From contig JAPPBZ010000200.1 in assembly GCA_026702635.1 (NCBI GenBank), forward strand, positions 1-14,499: DNA of 14,499 nucleotides, given 5' to 3'. The notes below the pieces were generated by a model. It saw only the letters and a program-made list of their open reading frames with translations, was not told where the DNA came from and did not search any database. The DNA comes from Bacteroidota bacterium (lineage in GTDB: Bacteria > Bacteroidota > Rhodothermia > Rhodothermales > Bin80). A program made the translations under genes and the position numbers. The stretch's first letter is position 1; the number at the start of each line of letters is the position of its first letter. Below are positions 1 to 7,965 of the stretch, piece after piece.

Positions 1-2
1 CC

Positions 3-2462
3 CCGGTCGAGGATCTCCTGGATGTACCGCTGGCCGACCTCGGACGTCGCGTTGTGCGCCAGTCCGCCCCTACCGTTGCAGAAAAGCCTGCTCAACCGGA
101 GAGCAAAGAGGATGATTCAAAAAAATACAGTGATGTCATCACCGAGGATGCGGTGACGGATGAAGGGCTTTTCAAGGTCCATCAGATTGAAGAAAAGTTG
201 TATTTCGAAATCCCCGACTCGCTTCTGGATGTTGAAATGCTTTTGGTGACACGTCAGGCCGCGACGATGAATAATATGGGGTACGGGGGGATGAAGACAA
301 ATACACAAGTGCTACGTTGGCAGAAGCAGTCGGAGAAGATCATGCTGCGCATTGTGTCCTATGAGAATGTTGCAGACGAGGATGAGCCAATCTACAATGC
401 GGTTCGCAACTCGAACTTTGAGCCAATCTTGCGCACATTTGATATTGAAACACTCAACGATGATTCTACAGCGAACGTAATTGAGGTCACCAATCTGTTT
501 ACCTCGGATGTCCCTTCACTTGGGTTGCCCTCATTCCGACGGGAGCAATACCGTGTACGCCGCTTGGATTCTGATCGCACCTACATTGTTTCTGCGAAGA
601 GTTATCCTCTGAATATTGAGGTCAAGCATGTACTCAGCTATGATGCAGCTGAGCCGCCATCAAATTCTTCTGCGGGAACGATTTCTGTTGAAATGAATCA
701 GTCCATGATTCTTCTGCCGCAGGATCCGATGCAGCCAAGACTCTGTGATCAGCGAGTCGGGTACTTCAGTGTGAATATGATCGACTATGGCCGGGATGCG
801 CAGAAAGCGGAGGAGAGGTGCTACATTACGCGCTGGAGGCTGGAACCCAAAGACCCTGAAGCGTATGCGCGGGGTGAGTTGAGTGAGCCCATCAAGCCGA
901 TTGTCTATTACATTGACCCAGCCACGCCAATGAAGTGGAGACCTTACCTGAAGGAGGGTGTGGAGGACTGGAACGTGGCTTTTGAGGCTGCAGGGTTCAA
1001 GAATGCGATCATGGCCAAGGATCCGCCCAGTGAGGAAGAAGACCCCGAGTTCAGTCCCGAGGATGTCCGCTACTCCGTGATCCGTTACTTCTCCTCTGAC
1101 ATTCAGAATGCATTTGGTCCCCATGTCCATGATCCACGCACCGGTGAGATCTTGGAAAGCGACATCGGGTGGTATCATAATGTGATGAATCTGCTTCGGA
1201 ACTGGTTCTTTGTGCAGACTGCTGCGGTTAATCCCGATGCCCGTTCCGTCAAGTTCAGAGATGAAGTGATGGGACGATTGGTTCGTTTTGTGTCTGCGCA
1301 TGAGGTTGGGCACACGATTGGGCTGCCTCATAATTGGGGCTCAAGTGCTGCCTATCCTGTAGATTCCCTGCGTTCACCCACATTTACAGACACCCACGGA
1401 ACGGCTCCTTCCATCATGGATTACGCCCGATTCAATTATGTTGCACAACCGGGTGATGGGGTCACTAATCTCATGCCGGATGTTGCGACTTACGATAAGT
1501 GGTCAGTGAAGTGGGGATATTCCGTGCTACCAGACGCAGTGTCGGCAGATGACGAGCGCGAAACCCTGAATTCATGGGTTGTCGAACGTGCAGGAGATCC
1601 ACTTTATTTCTACGGACGCCAGGGACCGCGCGTAGACCCACGGTCGCAGAACGAAGATTTGGGAGATGATGCCGTCAAGGCAAGTGATTATGGAGTTGCA
1701 AACCTGAAGGTGATCCTGGATGAGTTGATTGACTGGACAGCAGAGGATGCGAAAGACTATGGGGATTTGAATGAGCTCTACGGTCAGATCGCAACCCAGT
1801 GGAATCGCTATATCGGCCATGTGGCTGCGAATGTGGGCGGACATTATGAGAATTTCAAGACCTATGATCAGGACGGTGTGGTCTATACACCGGTGCCAGT
1901 TGAGGTCCAGCGTGGTTCCATGGACTGGCTCTCACGGGAAGCATTTGCATCGCCAACCTGGATCCTGAATAATGATGTCCTACGCCGGATTGAGGGGGTT
2001 GGGGCGATGGATCGTGTTCGCCGTTATCAGGTCGGTGCTGTGAATACACTTCTGAATCCGATTCGCATTGGACGGCTCATGGAGACCGAAGCACTGGCGA
2101 ACGGGGAGGAGGTCTATACATTCTCAGAACTCTTGAGTGACTTACGCGACGGGATTTGGACAGAGTTGCCAAGAGCTTCGGCGATTGGTCCATTCCGGCG
2201 TAACCTGCAGAGAGGACACTTGGAGCGTCTTGAGTATCTGATGACTGAGGAAGCTGCGCCGGTTCCATCTTTCTTCGCCAGCTTTGGAATGGCGCCTGTT
2301 GATGTGAGCCAGTCAGATATCCGTGCGTATGTGCGTGGCGAACTCAAGTCATTGAAGACCGCAGTCGACCGAGCTGCCAGACGGACTGGTGACCGGATGA
2401 CACGACTTCACTTGGAAGACGTCAGTGCCCGCATTGAGGATATTCTCGACGGCGAAGACTAG
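3..2462 (+). CDS. Zinc-dependent metalloprotease, DUF5118/DUF5117/DUF4953 family (5' partial)
   Basis: Large metzincin-like peptidase, probably secreted or periplasmic, substrate unknown. The frame is open to the left edge with no stop, so the true start and any signal peptide lie outside the window; an internal GTG at 54 is the first visible start-type codon but probably not the real one. Counting residues from 54: a short DUF5118-like segment (about 23-60, with YSDVITEDAVT and YFEIPDSLL), a DUF5117-like beta-rich region (about 60-270), then the DUF4953 catalytic region. The zinc site is HEVGHTIGLPHN, with H416, E417, H420 and H426, matching HExxHxxGxxH. A Met-turn candidate is SIMDY (M455). 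The protein ends in a helical C-terminal stretch and stops with TAG at 2460-2462. The visible 802-820 residues are close to a full-length member. The family is common in Bacteroidota, usually as single genes; its biological role is not established. No partner gene is visible downstream. Confidence 0.9.
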   Translation, partial: PVEDLLDVPLADLGRRVVRQSAPTVAEKPAQPESKEDDSKKYSDVITEDAVTDEGLFKVHQIEEKLYFEIPDSLLDVEMLLVTRQAATMNNMGYGGMKTNTQVLRWQKQSEKIMLRIVSYENVADEDEPIYNAVRNSNFEPILRTFDIETLNDDSTANVIEVTNLFTSDVPSLGLPSFRREQYRVRRLDSDRTYIVSAKSYPLNIEVKHVLSYDAAEPPSNSSAGTISVEMNQSMILLPQDPMQPRLCDQRVGYFSVNMIDYGRDAQKAEERCYITRWRLEPKDPEAYARGELSEPIKPIVYYIDPATPMKWRPYLKEGVEDWNVAFEAAGFKNAIMAKDPPSEEEDPEFSPEDVRYSVIRYFSSDIQNAFGPHVHDPRTGEILESDIGWYHNVMNLLRNWFFVQTAAVNPDARSVKFRDEVMGRLVRFVSAHEVGHTIGLPHNWGSSAAYPVDSLRSPTFTDTHGTAPSIMDYARFNYVAQPGDGVTNLMPDVATYDKWSVKWGYSVLPDAVSADDERETLNSWVVERAGDPLYFYGRQGPRVDPRSQNEDLGDDAVKASDYGVANLKVILDELIDWTAEDAKDYGDLNELYGQIATQWNRYIGHVAANVGGHYENFKTYDQDGVVYTPVPVEVQRGSMDWLSREAFASPTWILNNDVLRRIEGVGAMDRVRRYQVGAVNTLLNPIRIGRLMETEALANGEEVYTFSELLSDLRDGIWTELPRASAIGPFRRNLQRGHLERLEYLMTEEAAPVPSFFASFGMAPVDVSQSDIRAYVRGELKSLKTAVDRAARRTGDRMTRLHLEDVSARIEDILDGED

Positions 2463-2790
2463 AGGTCATTTGGACACGGGGAAACTTCTTCAACCCGCGA
2501 GATTCGTTGGGTGTAGAGGTGGGTTACGTGTGTGTATCCAGCATCCGATACGGTGAAGGTCGTGTTGCCCTAGGTTCAATGTTTAGGATGTTTTGGATGG
2601 CAGCTTAATAAAGGGTACTCCACCTCACATCAACAAAAACACGACCTCTGCGGGGCTATTTCACCCCCAAAATCCTCATTTTTGAGCGCAAATCAAGCCA
2701 ATAAAAAATTTTTTCAGGCATGCAAGCGCTTCCATTGAAACCAATTCTCAAAAGACCGTAAACAGGGGCGTCATAAATTTTTACAATCTC
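2463..2790. other. Intergenic region without a recognisable gene
   Basis: These 328 bases between the metalloprotease and the CBM48 gene carry no open frame I would call a gene on either strand. The second half (from about 2600) is AT-rich, with an A/T run near 2702-2714. A TAAATTTT stretch at 2774-2781, 9 bases before the CBM48 start, resembles the Bacteroidota -7 element TAnnTTTG, but I see no matching -33 TTTG at the usual distance. No convincing hairpin terminator follows the metalloprotease. Confidence 0.5.
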
Positions 2791-3090
2791 ATGATTATCA
2801 AAAAAGTCAGCCCTAAAGGGCGCTCAGTACGTGTCACGTTCGAACTTCCTCTGGAGGAAGCTCAGTACAGTGCCAGTATTGTTGGAAGTTTCAATAACTG
2901 GGACGCGACAGAGCATCCAATGAGCCGCAACGATCATAAAGGTGTCTGGACAAAGGCATTGTCGTTCAAGCCGGGCTCCAAAATTGAATTCCGTTATTTC
3001 ATTGACGGACACAGGTGGCACAACGAGCCCCAGGCCGATACGTACGAGCCGAATCCGCACTATTCGGATAATAGCGTCCTAACGCTTTAG
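2791..3090 (+). CDS. Stand-alone CBM48 / AMPK-type glycogen-binding domain protein
   Basis: A 99-residue protein consisting of a single early-set (immunoglobulin-like) carbohydrate-binding module of the CBM48 / isoamylase N-terminal type. Recognisable features are the GSFNNWD turn (about residues 32-38), the aromatic and charged strand FRYFIDGHRWHNEP (about 68-81), and the C-terminal NPHYSDNSVLTL. It has no catalytic domain and no signal peptide, so it is probably cytoplasmic. In larger proteins this module binds alpha-glucans such as glycogen and sits beside GH13 branching or debranching enzymes; here it stands alone, so a scaffold or regulatory role is only a guess. No glycogen enzyme lies in the window. 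The ATG at 2791 is the only sensible start, since the fold begins immediately (KKVSPKGRSVRVTF). The TAG stop overlaps the stop of the converging spmB-like gene by 4 nt. Confidence 0.85.
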   Translation: MIIKKVSPKGRSVRVTFELPLEEAQYSASIVGSFNNWDATEHPMSRNDHKGVWTKALSFKPGSKIEFRYFIDGHRWHNEPQADTYEPNPHYSDNSVLTL

Positions 3091-3629
3091 CCGAACAGGA
3101 ATAAGACGACGTAGACCGCGGCAATCATTGCGAATACATCCGCAATGAGCCCCGCTGGAACGGCGTGACGTGTTTTTCGGATATTCACGGCACCAAAGTA
3201 GACCGCAATCACATAAAATGTGGTTTCGGTGGAGCCGAACATGGTGGCGACCATTTTGACGAAGATGGAATCTTCGCCAAACTGGTTGATCATGTCTAGG
3301 ACAATTCCGACGGATCCAGATCCCGTCAACGGACGGACAATACCCATGGGGATTACCTCAGCGGGGATGCCGATCAATCCGACGACAGGTCGAAGGAGGT
3401 CAGTCAGGAAGTCCATTGCGCCGCTGGCGCGAAACATCCCGATCGCAAAAAGGATTGCGATCAAATAGGGGATGATCATTACAGCGACATGAAACCCCTC
3501 TTTGGCACCGTCCACAAAGACTTCGTAGACACGAACCTTACGGATCATTCCGTAGAGCGGGAAGCCGACCAGGATTGCCGGTAGGACCAGTGCAGATGCG
3601 TAGTCCAGAAATACCTGTACTATATTCAT
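3087..3629 (-). CDS. spmB: SpmB-like membrane protein (nucleoside recognition / Gate domain)
   Basis: A 180-residue integral membrane protein resembling spore maturation protein B (about 178 residues in Bacillus). It has four or five hydrophobic segments, at about residues 10-28, 46-66, 84-112, 135-150 and 158-180. The signature SpmB stretches are visible: MGIVRPLTGSGS, MFGSTETTFYVIAVYFGAV (about 130-148) and the closing IADVFAMIAAVYVVLFLFG. Members carry a nucleoside recognition (Gate) domain. In Bacillus, SpmA and SpmB act in spore core dehydration; in non-sporulating bacteria their transport role is unknown. The start ATG (3629-3627) overlaps the spmA-like TGA by 4 nt (ATGA), so the two are translationally coupled and probably form one complex. 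This is the last gene of the minus-strand operon, and its TAA overlaps the stop of the opposing CBM48 gene. Confidence 0.9.
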   Translation of the reverse strand: MNIVQVFLDYASALVLPAILVGFPLYGMIRKVRVYEVFVDGAKEGFHVAVMIIPYLIAILFAIGMFRASGAMDFLTDLLRPVVGLIGIPAEVIPMGIVRPLTGSGSVGIVLDMINQFGEDSIFVKMVATMFGSTETTFYVIAVYFGAVNIRKTRHAVPAGLIADVFAMIAAVYVVLFLFG

Positions 3630-4570
3630 GGTGTCACCTCACGGTAGCGTTTGAGCCGTCCTAAAAGCTTGACAGCAGTAATCCCCACGATCAGGGAAAG
3701 TGCAGTCGTAATCAGGATGGAGAAAAACAGCTGGTTGATTTGCAAACCCATGATAGCAACCAGCGTGACTGGAGGAAGGATCTGTACGCTGGCGGTATTC
3801 ATGGTGAGCAGCATGACCATCGGGTCTGTTGCAGTGTCTTCGGTTTCGTTGAGTGTCTGAAGCTCTTGCATGGCTTTGATGCCAAGGGGCGTGGCTGCAT
3901 TGCCCATTCCCAGCATATTTGCGGAAAGGTTGAGGACGATCATCCCTAGAGCGGGGTGATCCTTGGGGACCTTCGGGAAGAGTGGTCGGATGAGCGGTTG
4001 CGTGAAGCGGACCAGTGCATGGAGCATGCCGGATGCTTCTGCGATCTTGAGAAGCCCCATCCACAGCCCCAGGCCTCCAATCAGTCCGAGGGCCAGAGTG
4101 ACCGCTGTCCTGGCGAAATCCAGTGCAGCAGAGGCAATGGCATTCATCTTGACCCAGCGCACGGGACCAAAAATGATGGTCGTCTGCCATTCGGCGCTGG
4201 TGGGCGTTCCCTGCAAAGCACCACGACAGTCATCCTGACCTGTCTCCTGACAGATCGTTTGCAGAGGCTCTACAAGGGAGGCCTCTGCTGCAAACCGGAG
4301 TTCACGTCCCGCAGACGTCTGCAGAAGTATACCAGGCCAGGTGTTACCGGTGATAGAGCTGTCTCCGTAGTGGGTTGCGAGGTCATTTCCTAGGAGCTGT
4401 ACGTCCACGTATTGTCGACGGGCATCGGCGTTGTACTCCTCATCAAACGTGATCGTGATGGGCAGAGGGGTGCCGTTACGGTAGGTATCCTGCACAAAAT
4501 CTGTGAGATCACTCGTCAGAGCGAAGACCAGACTCAGGACAATCAAACCACCCCAGATATAATTCAACAT
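3626..4570 (-). CDS. spmA: SpmA-like membrane protein with an N-terminal extracytoplasmic insert
   Basis: A 314-residue nucleoside recognition (Gate) domain protein similar to spore maturation protein A. One transmembrane helix (about residues 4-24) is followed by a soluble stretch of roughly 110 residues (about 25-137) containing C107 and C115, which could form a disulfide if periplasmic. The Gate-domain membrane core follows (about 140-314). The SpmA hallmark NLSANMLGMGNAATPLG (214-230) and the later TMNTASVQILPPVTLVAIMG are clear. Bacillus SpmA is only about 196 residues, so the insert accounts for the extra length. ATG at 4570-4568 is a good start: the first helix begins at once, and the upstream cytochrome gene stops only 5 nt away. 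The pair with the overlapping spmB-like gene is typical. The transported or sensed substrate is unknown. Confidence 0.88.
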   Translation of the reverse strand: MLNYIWGGLIVLSLVFALTSDLTDFVQDTYRNGTPLPITITFDEEYNADARRQYVDVQLLGNDLATHYGDSSITGNTWPGILLQTSAGRELRFAAEASLVEPLQTICQETGQDDCRGALQGTPTSAEWQTTIIFGPVRWVKMNAIASAALDFARTAVTLALGLIGGLGLWMGLLKIAEASGMLHALVRFTQPLIRPLFPKVPKDHPALGMIVLNLSANMLGMGNAATPLGIKAMQELQTLNETEDTATDPMVMLLTMNTASVQILPPVTLVAIMGLQINQLFFSILITTALSLIVGITAVKLLGRLKRYREVTP

Positions 4571-4575
4571 AAACT

Positions 4576-4965
4576 CTAAGGTTTGGGCGTGGAAGGGGAT
4601 GCTTCCTCGTTTGGAGGAGTGAGTAAAAAAGTTTCCATATTGCGCATACTAAGTGTTGTATTAGGTGCGAGCAGGTTTGCGCGTACAAGGAGCCACGCGG
4701 TCACATTCAGATAGTCCTCATCTGAGAGTGTTTCTGCCGCATTATAGGGCATCTGCTGTTGATTGTAGGTATAGAGCCTGGCTGCATCGAGTCGGGAGGC
4801 AAGAACGGCAGGAGTCAGTCGGGGGCCGGTTCCGGGAGCTTCATGACAACTATGGCAATAGGTGGAGTAGACCACACTGCCAAGTCTTTGCTGCAACTCG
4901 GGATCCGGGTTTGAACAGGCGGAAGCGGTAATCAGGATGGATGTCAGTCCAAACATGATCCGCAT
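4576..4965 (-). CDS. Monohaem cytochrome c lipoprotein, probable electron acceptor of the adjacent molybdoenzyme
   Basis: A 129-residue class I-type cytochrome c. The haem-binding motif CHSCH lies at residues 37-41 (both Cys bind haem; the His is the proximal ligand), and the likely distal ligand is the Met of QQMPY (M72). The N-terminus is a short hydrophobic signal ending in TASAC, a plausible lipobox with C17, so the protein is probably lipid-anchored outside the cytoplasmic membrane. I chose ATG at 4965-4963, which overlaps the upstream TGA by one base (TGATG). A TTG one codon earlier (4968) is also possible. AGGTGG lies a little upstream. The C-terminal tail is proline- and threonine-rich and probably disordered. 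Placement directly after a sulfite oxidase-like gene parallels SorA-SorB, where a small cytochrome c takes electrons from the Mo subunit; that pairing is inferred from context. Confidence 0.87.
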   Translation of the reverse strand: MRIMFGLTSILITASACSNPDPELQQRLGSVVYSTYCHSCHEAPGTGPRLTPAVLASRLDAARLYTYNQQQMPYNAAETLSDEDYLNVTAWLLVRANLLAPNTTLSMRNMETFLLTPPNEEASPSTPKP

Positions 4966-6107
4966 CAACTCACCACCTGAATGGGATGGGGTAGCCGCAT
5001 GTTGAACAAGTAGCCCTTCTCATTGTGAGGGATTGTTTCAGGCTGCTCCGTTCCCAAAGAGTCTACAGCAGAGGTGATGATGGTGTGTTGACCGGGTGTT
5101 GCATTCCAGTCAAGTTCAAATCGTGTCCAACCATAGCGCATGCGAGGCTCCAACAGCTTCGCGTCCGTCCAAGTACTGCCGCCATCATCACTCCAGCGGA
5201 CCTGAGCGATTGGGCCATCCGGCCCATAGGCGTACCCATAGATGCGGTGAACCCCATTTCTCAGCACGGCCGGCCACGGCAGGGCTAAAGTGCTCTTAAG
5301 CGATTGCTTATTGGCGACCTGCCCACGGGCCTGTCCTTCGGGAGGGTAATCCTCCCCGATCAGTACGTAGGAGGTCGTATTGTTCCGGCTCCAAATCTGC
5401 GTGTCCGATACTTCAATACGGCCGAGCCATTTGACGCTACTGCTACCAACCCATCCAGGCACCAGTGCGCGTACGGGTGCGCCATGATCTTTAGGAAGTG
5501 GGACCCCGTTCATGCGCAGCACCAAGAGTGTATCTGGGTCCATCGCTTTGCTCACGGGCAATGGCCGCCTGAATCCTCCCTCTGGAGCACCTTGATCCAT
5601 CCCTATCAGTTGAACAGCCTCTGCAGATTCCTGAATTCCTGCTGCCTGGAGCACCTCAATGAGTGGAACGCCGGTCCACTCGGCCATCCCAACTGCACCG
5701 CGCTTCCATTGGGTTCCCGTTGCGACTTTGCCAAGTAATGAGCCAAAGAAAGCACGCTGATTCCCACCACACTCCAGGTAGGCAAAAACGGTTCGGCTCG
5801 GCATGGATCGGAGATCTTCATAAGAAAGGGTGAGAGGGGTCTCAATCGCGGTCCCTTCCACCGTGAGGCGATAATCATCCACGGGGATATCAAGACTCAC
5901 ATCATTATTACGAACAAAGAACTCCTCTACCGGGGTCAGAAAGCTTTCCTGATTCTCCAGCTTGGATTCCAGGTTGGCCGTGCCATGCTGCACGAATGGT
6001 TTTGGATCCTTGAAGAAGGCCTCGGGCGCATCTTCTGCACTTTTACAGCCTCCAATGAGGCTGATGGATCCCACTGTTTTGAGAAAATTTCGGCGGTTAC
6101 GGGACAT
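4965..6107 (-). CDS. Tat-exported sulfite oxidase-like molybdopterin oxidoreductase (SorA/SoxC-type)
   Basis: A 380-residue periplasmic molybdenum enzyme, probably a sulfite dehydrogenase passing electrons to the cytochrome c encoded just downstream. The N-terminus is a twin-arginine signal (NRRNFLK, residues 4-10), then a short hydrophobic stretch ending in LIGGC, so C21 could also be lipidated. The Mo-cofactor domain (about 75-255) contains LECGGNQR with C113 as the presumed Mo ligand and R118 as an active-site arginine, followed by APVRALVPGWVGSSSVKWLG. The C-terminal Mo-co dimerisation domain (about 265-378) contains the VRWSDDGGSTWTDA stretch. One oddity: the segment that usually reads Arg-Asn-His in sulfite oxidases is RNN here (66-68), so the substrate may differ. 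ATG at 6107 is required to include the Tat motif, and it overlaps the end of uvrC by 11 nt. Confidence 0.88.
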   Translation of the reverse strand: MSRNRRNFLKTVGSISLIGGCKSAEDAPEAFFKDPKPFVQHGTANLESKLENQESFLTPVEEFFVRNNDVSLDIPVDDYRLTVEGTAIETPLTLSYEDLRSMPSRTVFAYLECGGNQRAFFGSLLGKVATGTQWKRGAVGMAEWTGVPLIEVLQAAGIQESAEAVQLIGMDQGAPEGGFRRPLPVSKAMDPDTLLVLRMNGVPLPKDHGAPVRALVPGWVGSSSVKWLGRIEVSDTQIWSRNNTTSYVLIGEDYPPEGQARGQVANKQSLKSTLALPWPAVLRNGVHRIYGYAYGPDGPIAQVRWSDDGGSTWTDAKLLEPRMRYGWTRFELDWNATPGQHTIITSAVDSLGTEQPETIPHNEKGYLFNMRLPHPIQVVS

Positions 6108-7965
6108 TCACTTGTTTCGAAAAATACGCTTCAATCTGTTTTGCCAGAGACGGGCCAACAATATTCTTGAGTGCTTTTTGATCAGCATGTTTGATTTTTC
6201 GGACGGACCCGAATGCTCGAATCAGTTTCTGCACGGTCTTGGGGCCGACTCCCGGGATGTCTAGCAACTCCGAATGTAATAGACGACTCTTTCGTTGTTT
6301 TCGCTGGATATTAACTGCAAATCGATGCGCCTCATCCCGAACACGCTGAATCAGTTGCAATGAGGCACTTTGCTTTGCAATGTGATATGGTTCTTTGTCT
6401 TCTGGGAAATATACTTCTTCCAGGCGCTTGGATAGTCCTATGACAGGAAAATTTCCATATGTATCCGTTTGTTTCAGGGCTTTGATTGCACTGGAGAGTT
6501 GCCCCTTCCCTCCATCAACCACGACCAGATCAGGCCAGGGGCCATCTTCGTCTTGGATACGCTGAAACCGGCGGCGGATGACTTCTTCCATAGATAGAAA
6601 ATCATCCGGCTTTCCATCTGGAACACCACGGATTTTGTAGCTCCGGTAGTCACTCTTTCGAGGGCGTCCATTATGAAATACAATGCAGGACGCAACCGTA
6701 CCGGTCCCGCCGAGATGGGATATATCAAAGCACTCAATTCTTCTGGGCAGCTTGCCTAGTCTCAGATCAGACTGCAGGGCCTTTACGGCGAAGGGGATAC
6801 GGTCTTCTCCGCGCTTGAGTAATTCCAACTTAAATTCCCCGAGCAAAAGATCCGCGTTGGCCTGTACCATGCGCATCAACTCTGCCTTTTGTCCACGTTG
6901 AGGGGTAATCAGGAGAACTTTTTTGCCACGCTGGGCAGATAGGAATTCCACGAGGGCTTCCGGTTCGGAAGTTGGGATATTCAGAAACACCTCTTCGGGG
7001 AAGAAAGCCGTTTGCGTGTAATAGTTTTCGAGGTAGCGCTGCATCAGAACAGAATCCTCATGCCCCTCAATCTGGCGCATGATCTTGTGTTCACGTCCTA
7101 TAATTTTCCCCTCCCGAACCTTAAAACAGACACCAACGGCAGCATTCTCATCGCGTGCAGTCGCTAGGGCAAATAAATCCCGATCTACGGGTGTCGCTGT
7201 CACCACCTTTTGCCGCTGTGCATATGTTTCGATGGCATCAATTTGATTCCGAATGCGTGCTGCCTCTTCATACTGTTGTTGTTCACTGGCGGCTTGCATC
7301 GCATCTTGGAGCGTACGCTTCAGTGCGCTCGTATGGCCTTTCAGGAGCATTTCGACCTGAGCAACGGTCTCGTCATAGGATTCAGCAGATTGATATCCTA
7401 CACAGGGGCCTGCGCATTTCTTGATATGAAATTCCAGACAGACCTGATACTTGCCACGCTGAATGGGCTCGGGAGACAGGTCCAATGAGCATGTACGGAG
7501 CTTGAAAATAGACCGTACGATTCCTAGAGCACGCCTCATACTTCCCACGTCGGTATAGGGGCCAAAATATTTGGAGCCATCCTTGAGGATACGTCGGGTA
7601 ATAAAAACGCGAGGAAATGGCTCCTTCTTAATACAGATATAGGGGTACGTCTTTCCGTCCCTCAGGACGATGTTATAGCGTGGCTTCCGTTCCTTGATCA
7701 GGTTGTTCTCAAGGATGAGGGCTTCTGCTTCGTTATCGGTCACAATCACTTGGACATCAACTGCCTTTGCAATCAGAAGCCTTATGCGACCCTGCACATG
7801 TGTATCCTTGCGGAAGTAGGATCGGACACGGCTACGCAAGTTGATGGCCTTACCGATGTAAAGCGGGTTACGGTTCTCATCCAAAAACTGGTACACGCCA
7901 CACCTGGTCGGCAACTCAGACACTTTAGTCTGGAGGCTATCTCTATTTGTCGCGGACTCACCCAT
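6097..7965 (-). CDS. uvrC: UvrABC system protein C (excinuclease subunit)
   Basis: The 622-residue nuclease subunit of nucleotide excision repair, which makes the 3' and 5' incisions around a lesion bound by UvrA/UvrB. Domains in order: GIY-YIG nuclease (about 20-100; GVY at 23-25, YIG at 36-38, arginines R44/R46); a cysteine-rich linker with C159, C176, C184 and C188, spaced like the proposed 4Fe-4S ligands of E. coli UvrC; a UVR domain (EEAARIRNQIDAIE, about 220-235); the RNase H-like C-terminal nuclease with D414 (CFDISHLGG), D484 (VVVDGGKGQ) and H547 as the presumed catalytic triad; and tandem helix-hairpin-helix motifs (LDIPGVGPKTVQKL). Length matches the family (about 600). ATG at 7965 precedes the GIY domain by a normal distance and overlaps the end of the epimerase gene by 8 nt. 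The TAA lies inside the start of the molybdoenzyme gene. Confidence 0.98.
   Translation of the reverse strand: MGESATNRDSLQTKVSELPTRCGVYQFLDENRNPLYIGKAINLRSRVRSYFRKDTHVQGRIRLLIAKAVDVQVIVTDNEAEALILENNLIKERKPRYNIVLRDGKTYPYICIKKEPFPRVFITRRILKDGSKYFGPYTDVGSMRRALGIVRSIFKLRTCSLDLSPEPIQRGKYQVCLEFHIKKCAGPCVGYQSAESYDETVAQVEMLLKGHTSALKRTLQDAMQAASEQQQYEEAARIRNQIDAIETYAQRQKVVTATPVDRDLFALATARDENAAVGVCFKVREGKIIGREHKIMRQIEGHEDSVLMQRYLENYYTQTAFFPEEVFLNIPTSEPEALVEFLSAQRGKKVLLITPQRGQKAELMRMVQANADLLLGEFKLELLKRGEDRIPFAVKALQSDLRLGKLPRRIECFDISHLGGTGTVASCIVFHNGRPRKSDYRSYKIRGVPDGKPDDFLSMEEVIRRRFQRIQDEDGPWPDLVVVDGGKGQLSSAIKALKQTDTYGNFPVIGLSKRLEEVYFPEDKEPYHIAKQSASLQLIQRVRDEAHRFAVNIQRKQRKSRLLHSELLDIPGVGPKTVQKLIRAFGSVRKIKHADQKALKNIVGPSLAKQIEAYFSKQVNVP

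Noticed and set aside
660..1331. A 223-codon open frame on the minus strand opposite the metalloprotease
   Set aside because: It is antisense to the strongly supported metalloprotease, including its zinc site, and has no family features; long antisense frames are common at this base composition.
2702..2714. A/T run as a rho-independent terminator
   Set aside because: No GC-rich stem precedes the T stretch on either strand; it is only a short AT-rich palindrome.
3639..4190. A 183-codon open frame on the minus strand inside the spmA-like gene
   Set aside because: It lies in a second minus-strand frame wholly within spmA, its translation is rich in His, Pro and Arg with no recognisable domain, and the overlapping spmA frame has clear family motifs.
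3956..4393. A 145-codon plus-strand frame opposite spmA
   Set aside because: Antisense shadow of a well-supported membrane protein gene, with no motif or ribosome-binding site.
5304..5738. A 144-codon plus-strand frame opposite the molybdoenzyme
   Set aside because: Antisense shadow of a conserved Mo-cofactor domain; composition is not protein-like.
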